From the NCBI GenBank assembly GCA_020725025.1, contig DYFV01000002.1:108632-172631 (forward strand): a stretch of 64,000 nt of DNA. Reading direction: 5' to 3'. The DNA comes from Azoarcus sp. (lineage in GTDB: Bacteria > Pseudomonadota > Gammaproteobacteria > Burkholderiales > Rhodocyclaceae). The notes beneath the pieces were generated by a model, which was not told where the DNA came from, searched no databases, and worked only from the letters and a program-made list of their open reading frames with translations. How positions within the stretch are numbered: position 1 is the stretch's first letter; each line of letters opens with the position of its first letter. Position numbers and translations under genes: made by a program. This document shows, piece after piece, positions 44,823 to 52,970 of this stretch.

Positions 44823-46613
44823 TTAGGGATGCGGTGCCTGCTCGGCGCTAAGTGTTTGCGGAGCGAGTTCGGCCGCTAGGGCAGCCCCAGAGAACAAGCG
44901 CTGGATCAGACCGGCCAAACGAGGCGACGCCACGTCGTTCGCTATCCTTCGGCAGGCCTCTACAAATCGCTCCGTGGCGGTGCCGAAGTGGGGATCGTAG
45001 GTTCCACGATGAAGCCGCATCTCGATCATCTGGCGCATGAAGCGGCGAAGCTTGTCCAGATCCTCCGTGTCGCGGATAGCAGCCTCGAAGTCAGCTGCAG
45101 TCGCTCGCCGCATTGCCATCTCTTGCAGAGTCCCCCAACCACTCTTTTCAATGATGTGCAGGCACGCGTCGACCACGGTTGTGTTGGCCTGGGCGTTTGC
45201 CTTGATCGCGGCAAACTCGGCTTCGATCTTTGGATGCAGCGGGTTATTGAAGGGGTTGTCGTTGCTCATCGCGTTTGGTTTGCTAGCTTTGAAGGCCTCG
45301 ATCCAGCTCTCGATGATCGCCTCGCCAATCGCCGCGCCTCCCGGCATCCTACCGAGAACCGTGTCGAGCTGCGTTGCGACGAATGGATCGAGCAGGCTCG
45401 CGCTCGTGAGGAACACAGCGGCTTCGGCCACCAACTGCGCCTCGTCGACGCGATGATCCCAGAAGACACGCTTAAGGAATCGGCGAGCTGCTTCCCTTGC
45501 CTCCATGGCTTCCTTTTCGGCCACATAGCGATCGATGACCGCTTCGATGCTGGCGGCCTCAAATAGGCCAGACTCCAAGAACTCGACCAGCCGCATCTCA
45601 AATTCGTCGCAGCTATGGATGCCCAGCTCGTGCATTAGCATCCGCCAACCGTCCTCCTGTTTCTCCTCCGGCGTCGGCTCCTTGTTCCTGTCCCTCGCGA
45701 AGCCAGCCCAGCCCGGATTCCCAGCGTTCAGGGCGAACTTGAAATCCGGGCCATCCGACAAGCCTCGATAGTGAATAGCAGAAAATAAAACAATGGACGG
45801 AACCACGCGCGCCTGTATGGCATCCTCCAAGTCGCGCTCAGCCAAGATCTGATTGGTGACACGAATGACTTTGACGACGATCCGGATGTTAGTCAGGTCG
45901 CAGGCAACCGACGCCCGCTGAAGCGCTTCTGCGTACCTAGATGGCGCGAGCCTGATGGCGATGGAGAACGCTTCGTCGGCACCAGTCGATAGCCTGATTT
46001 CTTGGTCAATCACCTTCTCGCGGAATCTTGCCCAGAGCTCTTCTTGATCTCCCTTATTGGATAACTTATCGTCATTGAGCACTAGGACAAATCTCGAGCC
46101 ATACTGCTTAGAGTATTCGTCGATGAAGCCTAGCACCTCGTCGATGCCCAACTTCTCGTGCTTGCGCTCGATGTCGTCGATGACGATTACCTTGCTCCGA
46201 AGCACCACAGGTGCCAAGAACAGTACATTTAGGTCATTGAGAGCTGCCAACGCCTTGTAGTGCGTCGAAAGCGCTTTCACACCGACCCCGAACAGGCTCC
46301 TTAATCCATCAAACACACCGCCATGCGACTCTACGCCGGGAATGGCAGTCTCGATGAGCTTGCGTTTGACTTGGTCCATGCTCGACAGGCCGAATAGCGA
46401 AACGTAGAGGGACATCTTGACGCCGTCATCGCCAGACTCGTTCTTGACCTCATTCCAAAGGTGGGTTTTCCCTGTACCCCATTTACCCGACAAGGCGATC
46501 ACCTTGTTGTCAGCTTGACTCAGAAGTTTGGCCAGCTGATCCTTCGTCTTTTTCAGTGACACACTCTTCTCCCGATAGCTTCCAACTGATACAGTCGGCC
46601 GAAACTTCGACAT
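44823..46613 (-). CDS. KAP-type P-loop NTPase (accessory-island gene)
   Basis: A 596-residue protein with Walker A GKWGTGKT at residues 43-50, a KAP-like YVSLFGLSSMDQVK segment at about 70-83, and Walker B VIVIDDIE at 142-149. Together these identify the KAP group of STAND-like P-loop NTPases, which often occurs in mobile and defence loci. The C-terminal ~350 residues are predicted helical and match no family I know. No convincing membrane insertion is seen. The ATG giving MSKFRPTVS is preferred; an upstream GTG would add six residues. Base composition is clearly less GC-rich than in the flanks. It is the most downstream gene of a same-strand group with 47091-48818 and 48815-50539. Confidence 0.78.
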   Translation of the reverse strand: MSKFRPTVSVGSYREKSVSLKKTKDQLAKLLSQADNKVIALSGKWGTGKTHLWNEVKNESGDDGVKMSLYVSLFGLSSMDQVKRKLIETAIPGVESHGGVFDGLRSLFGVGVKALSTHYKALAALNDLNVLFLAPVVLRSKVIVIDDIERKHEKLGIDEVLGFIDEYSKQYGSRFVLVLNDDKLSNKGDQEELWARFREKVIDQEIRLSTGADEAFSIAIRLAPSRYAEALQRASVACDLTNIRIVVKVIRVTNQILAERDLEDAIQARVVPSIVLFSAIHYRGLSDGPDFKFALNAGNPGWAGFARDRNKEPTPEEKQEDGWRMLMHELGIHSCDEFEMRLVEFLESGLFEAASIEAVIDRYVAEKEAMEAREAARRFLKRVFWDHRVDEAQLVAEAAVFLTSASLLDPFVATQLDTVLGRMPGGAAIGEAIIESWIEAFKASKPNAMSNDNPFNNPLHPKIEAEFAAIKANAQANTTVVDACLHIIEKSGWGTLQEMAMRRATAADFEAAIRDTEDLDKLRRFMRQMIEMRLHRGTYDPHFGTATERFVEACRRIANDVASPRLAGLIQRLFSGAALAAELAPQTLSAEQAPHP

Positions 46614-47090
46614 AACATTCTTGCAAGGCACGGCGCGTCCGTTACACGGAAGATGACGGCCCGCCTACAGCGCTGCCTATCCGCAACACGCGCATTGTGG
46701 CAACGTCTGTCGCTCTGGTAAGCCACTAGAAGGACCGATTTTGGTCGATTGTTGTAGTTCGCATGCCAACAGTCGAACGACCAATCCGGACGAAGGTCTG
46801 CCGTTTGCCGGAAGCGTGCTGGCGACCGTCGCGTTTTCGACCTCAGCTACCGGCGAGGCCGCGCCGATCTAACGGCTGCAGTGCGGCCTACAGCTGCCTC
46901 AAGGCGCTCCCCGCCTTCGAACGGTCGGTCTCTACTTCATCGAACTGGCGATATCGATCCACTGCTACCCGATGCAAATGGCGAATGACAAGACAGGTCC
47001 GCAATCCGGTTGCAGCCGCTCCCTCAAGACCGACAGCGGACGGCAGTTCAGCCATTTCAGACTCTACCGCTCTTTCAAGAGTCTTCATCA
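46614..47090 (-). other. Gap between the KAP NTPase and nuclease-like genes
   Basis: This stretch of 477 bases holds no well-supported gene. The half nearest the nuclease-like gene contains a short frame listed separately (46888-47091). The rest resembles broken, imperfectly repeated sequence: words such as ATTTTGGTCGATTGTTG, TCTGCCGTTTGCCGGAAG and GTCGAACGACC suggest degraded inverted-repeat material. A promoter for the NTPase gene should lie here, but no clear one was identified. Confidence 0.5.
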
Positions 47091-47091
47091 T
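46888..47091 (-). CDS. Possible small protein coupled to the nuclease-like gene
   Basis: Two adjacent ATGs overlap the TAA stop of the upstream gene (TAATGATG), opening a 67-codon frame. The product (MMKTLERAVESEMAEL...) has no recognised domain and its second half (RTCLVIRHLHRVAVDRYRQF) is not distinctive. The stop/start overlap is typical of translational coupling, but the frame lies in a stretch that looks degraded, so it may be chance. Confidence 0.25.
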   Translation of the reverse strand: MMKTLERAVESEMAELPSAVGLEGAAATGLRTCLVIRHLHRVAVDRYRQFDEVETDRSKAGSALRQL

Positions 47092-48818
47092 TAGTCGGCG
47101 TACCTAGCTCCGGGCCCCGATTCATTCGAGGAGTCGCTTGGCGGCGTTAATGATTCAATCCAGAATTCTGGCGGAATAGGCAGCTGATGGTGGCGGCAGG
47201 CAACCAAAATCACGGGCCAAAATCCCGCCTTGATTGGCGAAAGGTTCTCGAATGCCGTATCTACGCGGCACGCCCGCGCTATGGTTGCGATGAGTTGACC
47301 GCCCCCCTCCTCCAAGGACAGATCACAAACCGCCTGGCCGTGGTCTTTTCCTCCCCCATAAAGCTCATCCTCTGAGGCCGCATCAGGTTTCCAGAGTTGT
47401 AGCGTGCAGTGTTCTAACTCTTCTCGCACTAACCTCCCGAGCGCCTTCACATCCTCCTCCTGGCCGAGAGCCTGCAACCAAGCAGCAACTAATGGGATCA
47501 CTGTGCTGCCGGCGGTGGCATCTTTGAAGTAATCGTCCGAACGATCAAGAGGGTGGTCGGCAAGCTCGCGGTAATCCGAGGAGCACGAAGGATATCGCCC
47601 CCTCGTACGGATCGTGAAATCAAGGCGCCGCGCCATCTCGCGCAACCAACTCGTTACGCCTACCGCGTCGAGCCCGCTCACCACCCAGAGTTGCAGGAAC
47701 AAGGCAATGTCTGTTCCCTGGCGGTCAGTAATTGGTAACAGAAGGGCTGGATTATTGCTAATCAGCGCTAGGCCGGCTTGGGTAAGATTAACCACGCATT
47801 CACGCGCCGCCTCCTCTTCCTCTCGCCCACCACGCCCACCGAGCCAATAGAGCCATAGGCCTGTGAGGCCAATGCGCCCCAGCACTTCGTAGAGCGCAAG
47901 GTTCACGTCAAGCGAACTCTGCGAACCGATAGCCATCGACATTCCATGGCGCACGTGGACGTGGGGCGTCACTTTTCGCACGATGAACTCCGATGCGATG
48001 TGAAGGTGAAGTTGGATGATCTGAAGAACAACGGCACTAAGAGCCTTTGCCTCTCGACTCTTGCTACCAATAGTCGGCCGCAGAAGCTCCCAGACGTTCA
48101 ATAGAGCAAGCTCACTTGCTCGGTAGGGCGCCTCGAGATTATCTGCGTCGCGAGCCCAGACAAACAGAATCCACAGACAAATGTTTAGCTGTCGGGCGGC
48201 GCGCACTCGGGCCTTGGTCGATGCTACACCGGCCGCACAGAGACTCCGGGAAAGCCGCCCGAAATGCTCATAAGAGATCGCCGGTTCATCAACCATTGCG
48301 ACAGCTTTTTGAAAACTGCTGCGCATCACCTTGGGGAGAATTTCCTCCCTCAGGATACCTTTTAGAATCAACCCAGCAATTTTGTCACCGTTCCACTCAT
48401 CAAAAGTAATCCGCTCAGTCGTATTCTCGGCAATATAGCCAGCGAGAGATTCACGTACTTGTTCATGAACATCGCCGCCAAAGGCGAGACAGATGACTAT
48501 TTTTAAATCCTTATGTCTCGCCGGAATTCGGTTTCGGATGTAGGCATCACGGATCTCGTTGAGCGAGGACCGCAAAGCCTGAGGCGTACCATCCCAGTCC
48601 TGGCGAGTAAGGTCACCCTGCTTCACGGAGAACAGGAAGACTTTGCGCTCACCGTCATCCTCGCCGATGGCTGCAATGTCTACCCCTCGTTGGAGGGTGC
48701 CTCGTCGCGGCCTTGAGTAGACAGTAAAACCGAGTTCGCTCAACAAATCGGGAAGAATGGCGTCAAGTTCCTCGCGTTCCTTTAGCGAAGCCAAGTAATC
48801 ACGGATGAGAAGCTTCAT
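47091..48818 (-). CDS. Protein with N-terminal PD-(D/E)XK-like (Mrr-like) nuclease signature, unknown system
   Basis: A 575-residue protein. Residues 13-70 look like a restriction-endonuclease fold: an acidic helix (ELDAILPDLLSELGF), then GVDIAAIG with Asp47, a strand VFLFSVKQGD with Lys66-Gln67, then a helix. This is the spacing of the D...(D/E/S/Q)xK core in Mrr-like enzymes, with Ser64 in place of the usual acidic residue. The remaining ~500 residues are mostly helical and unrecognised. It overlaps the upstream gene by 4 bp (ATGA), so the two are coupled. Lower GC than the flanks suggests transfer. DNA cleavage is inferred, not shown. Confidence 0.65.
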   Translation of the reverse strand: MKLLIRDYLASLKEREELDAILPDLLSELGFTVYSRPRRGTLQRGVDIAAIGEDDGERKVFLFSVKQGDLTRQDWDGTPQALRSSLNEIRDAYIRNRIPARHKDLKIVICLAFGGDVHEQVRESLAGYIAENTTERITFDEWNGDKIAGLILKGILREEILPKVMRSSFQKAVAMVDEPAISYEHFGRLSRSLCAAGVASTKARVRAARQLNICLWILFVWARDADNLEAPYRASELALLNVWELLRPTIGSKSREAKALSAVVLQIIQLHLHIASEFIVRKVTPHVHVRHGMSMAIGSQSSLDVNLALYEVLGRIGLTGLWLYWLGGRGGREEEEAARECVVNLTQAGLALISNNPALLLPITDRQGTDIALFLQLWVVSGLDAVGVTSWLREMARRLDFTIRTRGRYPSCSSDYRELADHPLDRSDDYFKDATAGSTVIPLVAAWLQALGQEEDVKALGRLVREELEHCTLQLWKPDAASEDELYGGGKDHGQAVCDLSLEEGGGQLIATIARACRVDTAFENLSPIKAGFWPVILVACRHHQLPIPPEFWIESLTPPSDSSNESGPGARYAD

Positions 48819-50539
48819 GCCAGCATTCTCTCAGCACGGAAGACACGCAGGCGGTGATCCAGGCCGACGGGATCGGCAATTTCCATGCGTGGCATCTCAA
48901 AGGAGACGCCATACGGCCGCAGATCCATCTCCATTGGCCGACTTTCGTTGCTGCCATCCTTTATAAAGCTAATTGAGCGTCTTCCGTAGAGCAGCACTGA
49001 TCGCTTCACTAAGCTTAGCAATACCGACTGACTTTCGGCGCGCTTGTGAGCATCGCGCATTAGGTCCGACATGCGCACTCGCTCAATACGGCGATTATGC
49101 TCGGTTGGTTGCATTTCCTTGATTACGGGAATTGTACGCAGAGCTCTGAGATAAGCTTCGTTTTGGTCAAGCGCTTGATCAACACGATGCTTGGCGGCAT
49201 CGTCCAAGTCAAGCGTCTCGAGATATTCCTTTACCCCAACGTAATTTTGAAGAAGTGTCTGGACCAAAAGTATCTGAATTTCCGACGCGGTCGCGTCGTT
49301 GCAAACTCGCAATACGGAAACGAGAACTGACGCAGCTGTTATCGGTTTAAAGAAGAACCAGCCGATCGCCTTGCGACAAAGGAAAAGTTGGGCAATAGGA
49401 GAAATTGCAAGGTCTTGCGACCTAAGCTCGAGGGGCACCCCCTTTAGGTCACGGCTGCTCGTTAATGCATTAGCTAGGCCACCGCAGAGGCGCGGCTCCC
49501 CACTTTGGAGCCACCGGACTATGACATGGCTAAGACGGCCAGTAGGCCCAGTAACTAATGTCTGCGTAAAGCCACTAAAATCTGAAAGCTCAAGGCAATT
49601 GTCCCGCCGGGAAAGAAGCTGGCCCACGTAGGAGATCGCTGCATTTGAGTATCCGACTCCCATTAGCGATTGCAGGCCGTGATCTAGCTCATTCACTGTT
49701 CCCCTGTTGGCCGGATTCAGACGGATGAGTGCATCTAATATGCTAACAACGATGTCCTCTTGCAGTGCCTTATGGCAGGCCCAAAGTACGTGCGCACATT
49801 GGTGTAGAGTAAAATCGCCAGCGTTATGAACCAGCCGCTTTACCAATCCCACAGGGTCAACCGTGCGCTCGACGTTGCTGCGCGCGAGTATCGCCATCAA
49901 TGCAAGGAGCAGATGTGCTTTGGTGTTGTCGTCCTGTCCGCGATCTGTCAAATCCGACAAAGCGCAGAACGTCTTGGCGCACGATGCGGGATCAACATCA
50001 GGGATCCGGCCAAGAGCTGTAATAGCAGATAGGCAGCGCGCGTCGTCATAACTAAGCGCAATTTCGCGGGCTTGAGTAGTATCGTTGATCGCCTCAAGCG
50101 CGAACGTAAGATGCCGCATAGCGAGTCCATCGCCAGCGCGAGCCGCGGCGATGACTTCCTGAGCACGGGAGGGGACTTTCGCACACCAAGTACGGAAGGC
50201 GGCATTAGGTACGTTTGCAGCGAGATCCTGCCCCCCTCGAGCAACCAAAGCTTCGACGCAGGTCATCATGCGTGCAGGCGGTTCTTCGAGCTTTGGCAAA
50301 ATCCTGCAAATATAATGCACTGCCGCAAAAAATCTGTGCTCATCGAGCGCTTGCAGGGCACCCTTCTCGATAAGCAGAAGCAGATCGAGATGACCTTCGT
50401 TGTGCAACTCAGCGCAGCGCACATTGACGGCCTCGATTTCGTCCTCATTGCGCAGATTGAATCGACTCGCCATTGCGCTGGCCAGAGTGCCCCTCTCGAA
50501 GAGCGCGAGCAATTCTTCAGAGGTGGGTGCAGCGCTCAT
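48815..50539 (-). CDS. Large predominantly helical protein, unknown function (island operon head)
   Basis: A 574-residue protein that I do not recognise. It begins MSAAPTSEELLALFERGTLASAM and is rich in Leu/Ala helices, with a rhythm reminiscent of HEAT/ARM or TPR-type solenoids (for example AKTFCALSDLTDRG, HLLLALMAILARS, HQCAHVLWACHKAL). No catalytic motif, signal peptide or membrane helix is evident. The ATG is preferred to a TTG five codons upstream. Its TGA overlaps the start of the nuclease-like gene. As operon head it could be a sensor or scaffold for that protein, which is inference. GC is low compared with the flanks. Confidence 0.65.
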   Translation of the reverse strand: MSAAPTSEELLALFERGTLASAMASRFNLRNEDEIEAVNVRCAELHNEGHLDLLLLIEKGALQALDEHRFFAAVHYICRILPKLEEPPARMMTCVEALVARGGQDLAANVPNAAFRTWCAKVPSRAQEVIAAARAGDGLAMRHLTFALEAINDTTQAREIALSYDDARCLSAITALGRIPDVDPASCAKTFCALSDLTDRGQDDNTKAHLLLALMAILARSNVERTVDPVGLVKRLVHNAGDFTLHQCAHVLWACHKALQEDIVVSILDALIRLNPANRGTVNELDHGLQSLMGVGYSNAAISYVGQLLSRRDNCLELSDFSGFTQTLVTGPTGRLSHVIVRWLQSGEPRLCGGLANALTSSRDLKGVPLELRSQDLAISPIAQLFLCRKAIGWFFFKPITAASVLVSVLRVCNDATASEIQILLVQTLLQNYVGVKEYLETLDLDDAAKHRVDQALDQNEAYLRALRTIPVIKEMQPTEHNRRIERVRMSDLMRDAHKRAESQSVLLSLVKRSVLLYGRRSISFIKDGSNESRPMEMDLRPYGVSFEMPRMEIADPVGLDHRLRVFRAERMLA

Positions 50540-50962
50540 GCTCTCTCGCTTCAATTCTCACGGTGAGTCCTGCCTCTCGTCTCTGGGTGCTGCCTATTTG
50601 GAGGGGCCATTCTCGCATAGGAGGCCTGCAGGATGCTTACGGATGTATGCAGGATGGCTTCAGGTCGCTGTTTGGAGTTTCCTCTTACTAGGGAGGTATT
50701 AGCAATGCGGAGCGAGTGTATTGTTCAGCGTCGGCTATGGGCAAGGAGTAGGCCAGTCCCTGCCGCATCGAGGGGGCGGCTTCAGAGCGGAAACCTTGCG
50801 TTCAACGTCGGAGTCTGTCGAACTGCCAAGCGACGGGACCTGGCCGTATCGTGTTGCTGCCATGGCTAGATCAATCGAAGTGTGGCAGCCCGTCGATTCG
50901 ATCATCCTTCTAGCTGGCCGGTCCGTTGTCTAGCTGGTACCTGCGTAGGACATGGTTCGCGC
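50540..50962. other. Gap upstream of the island operon
   Basis: No supported gene is seen in these 423 bases. The part next to the operon should hold its promoter; GAGAAT on the minus strand (near 50615) is a possible -10. The remainder has several short frames with no protein-like composition, and text resembling the degraded stretch at 46614-46887. It may be a remnant of an inserted element. Confidence 0.45.
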
Positions 50963-51226
50963 TCATCGACGGGGCGACGCAGGTGACGGCGGCTGGCGCA
51001 TCTGCGCGACCAACGCGAGCGCTTGCCGTTCCGTACCGTAGGCAACCTGCAGCAGGAGGGCCACGGGAGGGGGGATATCACGGCCTGATTCGTATCGGCT
51101 GCCACCGGATTGCGTGATACCGACTCTTACCCAGAAAGCGGATTGCGTCAGGCCAAGCTTCTTGCGCCGTTCGACGATGTCTACGCTTGACCTGAACCAA
51201 AACTCCTTCACTGTCGCGGACGGCAT
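50963..51226 (-). CDS. Small XRE-family helix-turn-helix regulator
   Basis: An 87-residue protein with one Cro/C1-type HTH (about residues 20-70: VERRKKLGLTQSAFWVRVGITQSGGSRYESGRDIP). The conserved LTQ, the recognition-helix Ser/Gly pair and YESGR are in place. GAGGAG lies 6 bases before the ATG. It is encoded on the same strand as, and upstream of, the island operon, so it may regulate it, although 423 bp separate them. Similar small stand-alone XRE proteins are common in related genomes, so an independent role is equally possible. Confidence 0.8.
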   Translation of the reverse strand: MPSATVKEFWFRSSVDIVERRKKLGLTQSAFWVRVGITQSGGSRYESGRDIPPPVALLLQVAYGTERQALALVAQMRQPPSPASPRR

Positions 51227-51316
51227 GGGACACTCCTCACTTGTTGTCGCCTAGCACGGCGGCATTTTACGAGCATTCAGCGCATCTCCGCGACAACGGT
51301 AATTTCTCTGCGACGG

Positions 51317-52084
51317 TCAGCCCTTCGGGCTAAGGCCAGGCAGGAAGTCCACCCCGGTCCGTCGCACCAGTTCCTCGTAGCTGATCGGCCGCCCCGCTCG
51401 TGCATCGTCCCGGTTCTCGATCCAGTGCGCCCACGCGCGGTTCGCCTTGGAGTCGTAGACGAGCTTGAAGAGGTGGGTCGGCACCCAGACCCGCCCCGGC
51501 CCGATCCTCTGCGTGCGGCCCTGATACACCGGGCCGCTGAAGACGTAGACCGGGCCGCCCGTGCGCATGACGTAGCGGCGCGTTGCCTTCTCCACGGCCT
51601 TGGCCCAGGCGCCGCGGTTGTTCTCGGGCGCCTGGGGCACCATGTTCGCGAGGCTGAAGGACTGCGCCATGGCCTGGGCGGTCGGCATGTCGGCGGCGGG
51701 CGCCATGTGGCCGCGGTCGTAGCCGGAGCCCTTGTAGTCGTCAAGGGTCGCGCGTTCGGCCGAGGGGAGGCGCGCGTCGGCAAAGAAGCGGTTGGTGCGC
51801 TTCTCGTCCTTGGCGTCGGTCAGCGTGTCGCGGGTGAGGCGCTGGACCACATAGACCGGCGTCTTGGTCTTGCCGGAGTGCAGGATGGCGAAGGCGTCGT
51901 AGCACAGCTCGCGCGGTTTGAGCGCCTCGCGGTCGGGCACGGCGGGCGGGGCGGCCGGGAAGAACTGCGGGCAGGCGGCGAAGCCGCTCGGCGCGGCGGT
52001 GCGCGGGGCGGGATGAACGGGAGCCGAAGGGACGGCAGCCGCCACGGCGACTGCGGCGGCGGCAAGGAGATTGCGGAGACTCAC
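51317..52084 (-). CDS. Exported DNA/RNA non-specific endonuclease (DRGH type)
   Basis: A 255-residue beta-beta-alpha-metal nuclease related to the Serratia nuclease/NUC1 group. The active-site motif is YDRGHMAPAADM, with the metal-binding Asn in the downstream block SLANMVPQAPENN. An Ala-rich signal peptide (LLAAAAVAVAAAVPSA) indicates export to the periplasm or medium. The GTG that gives VSLRNLL is chosen so the signal peptide has a normal short n-region; another GTG 32 codons upstream is possible, and neither has a good Shine-Dalgarno. The likely role is nucleic-acid degradation for nutrients or protection. Confidence 0.85.
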   Translation of the reverse strand: MSLRNLLAAAAVAVAAAVPSAPVHPAPRTAAPSGFAACPQFFPAAPPAVPDREALKPRELCYDAFAILHSGKTKTPVYVVQRLTRDTLTDAKDEKRTNRFFADARLPSAERATLDDYKGSGYDRGHMAPAADMPTAQAMAQSFSLANMVPQAPENNRGAWAKAVEKATRRYVMRTGGPVYVFSGPVYQGRTQRIGPGRVWVPTHLFKLVYDSKANRAWAHWIENRDDARAGRPISYEELVRRTGVDFLPGLSPKG

Positions 52085-52252
52085 TTTGCGTACGGCAAGA
52101 GTTGGGGACGGATTGGCGGCGGCGAAGAACGGACGCGGCGAGGAAGGTGCCGTTGGTGTCCCCGTTGCGGCTCGGAACACCGACGAATGGACGAAGTGGC
52201 CAGATGCTCGGCGACGGGCAGCACGCTAGCCAAGAGCGGGCCCACTGCCGTC

Positions 52253-52287
52253 AACCTTGCAGAGCTGCACTCCAGCTCTGCAAGGTT
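52253..52287. repeat. Perfect 15-bp inverted repeat (hairpin) between the nuclease and hemerythrin genes
   Basis: AACCTTGCAGAGCTG (52253-52267) and CAGCTCTGCAAGGTT (52273-52287) are exact inverted copies with a 5-base loop. It lies about 70 bases after the hemerythrin stop, so it may be its terminator, although no T-run follows on either strand. Confidence 0.7.
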
Positions 52288-52355
52288 ATCGTCCGAAATT
52301 TGGTCGGTTCGCCGGGCATCATGTAGCAAATAGCCGTGCCGTCCCCGCCACTTGC

Positions 52356-52784
52356 CTACCCCGCGAACCGCGGGTCCTGCTTCGCCAGCATCGGCTTCAT
52401 CAGGGAGTCTTCCTTGATGATGTGGTCGATGAGCCAGGCGCGCAGGAGCGCCATCAGCTTGTCGATGGATTCCTTGGGCAGCTCCTTGCCGGCGCAGGCG
52501 GCGACCTCGCGCGAGAGCTCCTGCAGGCGCGCCTTCAGCGCGGCGTGGGCCGCCCTGTGCTGCTCGTAGCGCGGGTACTTGAGCGCGACCATGATGCGCT
52601 CCTCGTGGTCGAAGTGGTCGCGGGTGTAGTTGCTGAGCTGGGCGACGGCGTCGCCGATCACCTCGGCGCCCTCGCCGGTGCGGATGGCGAGCTCGACGGT
52701 GTTGATGAGGCAGACGAGGAAGCGGTGCTCCGCGTCGATGGTTTGGTTGCCGGTGTTGAGCTGGCTGCGCCAGAGGATTGTCAT
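52356..52784 (-). CDS. Bacteriohemerythrin
   Basis: A 142-residue four-helix protein with the iron-binding hemerythrin pattern: IDAEHRFL, HFDHEERIM, YEQHRAAH and LIDHIIKEDSLMKPML, which supply the His and carboxylate ligands of a diiron site. It reversibly binds O2 and may act in oxygen storage, delivery or sensing. It has no signal peptide or fused domain. The gene stands alone, convergent with nothing, followed by a strong hairpin. The nitronate-monooxygenase-like gene diverges from it. Confidence 0.93.
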   Translation of the reverse strand: MTILWRSQLNTGNQTIDAEHRFLVCLINTVELAIRTGEGAEVIGDAVAQLSNYTRDHFDHEERIMVALKYPRYEQHRAAHAALKARLQELSREVAACAGKELPKESIDKLMALLRAWLIDHIIKEDSLMKPMLAKQDPRFAG

Positions 52785-52970
52785 GCGTGCCCCTGCAAGG
52801 CCTGATCGTCAGGAACCGCACATGATAGGGGCGCTTTCCGGACGTCGAAAAGGGGCCTGTTGCGCAATGCGTCACACGCGGTACAACCCGACACCGCCCG
52901 GGTGTGGGAAAATCGCGGCCTTGCCCGATCTTCAGCTGCCGGGCACAGCGAGTTTCGAGAAGATAGCAAC

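Noticed and set aside
46763..47107. A 114-codon plus-strand frame in the island gap
   Set aside because: Low-quality composition in a degraded-looking stretch, no Shine-Dalgarno, and it crosses the 3' end of the nuclease-like gene.
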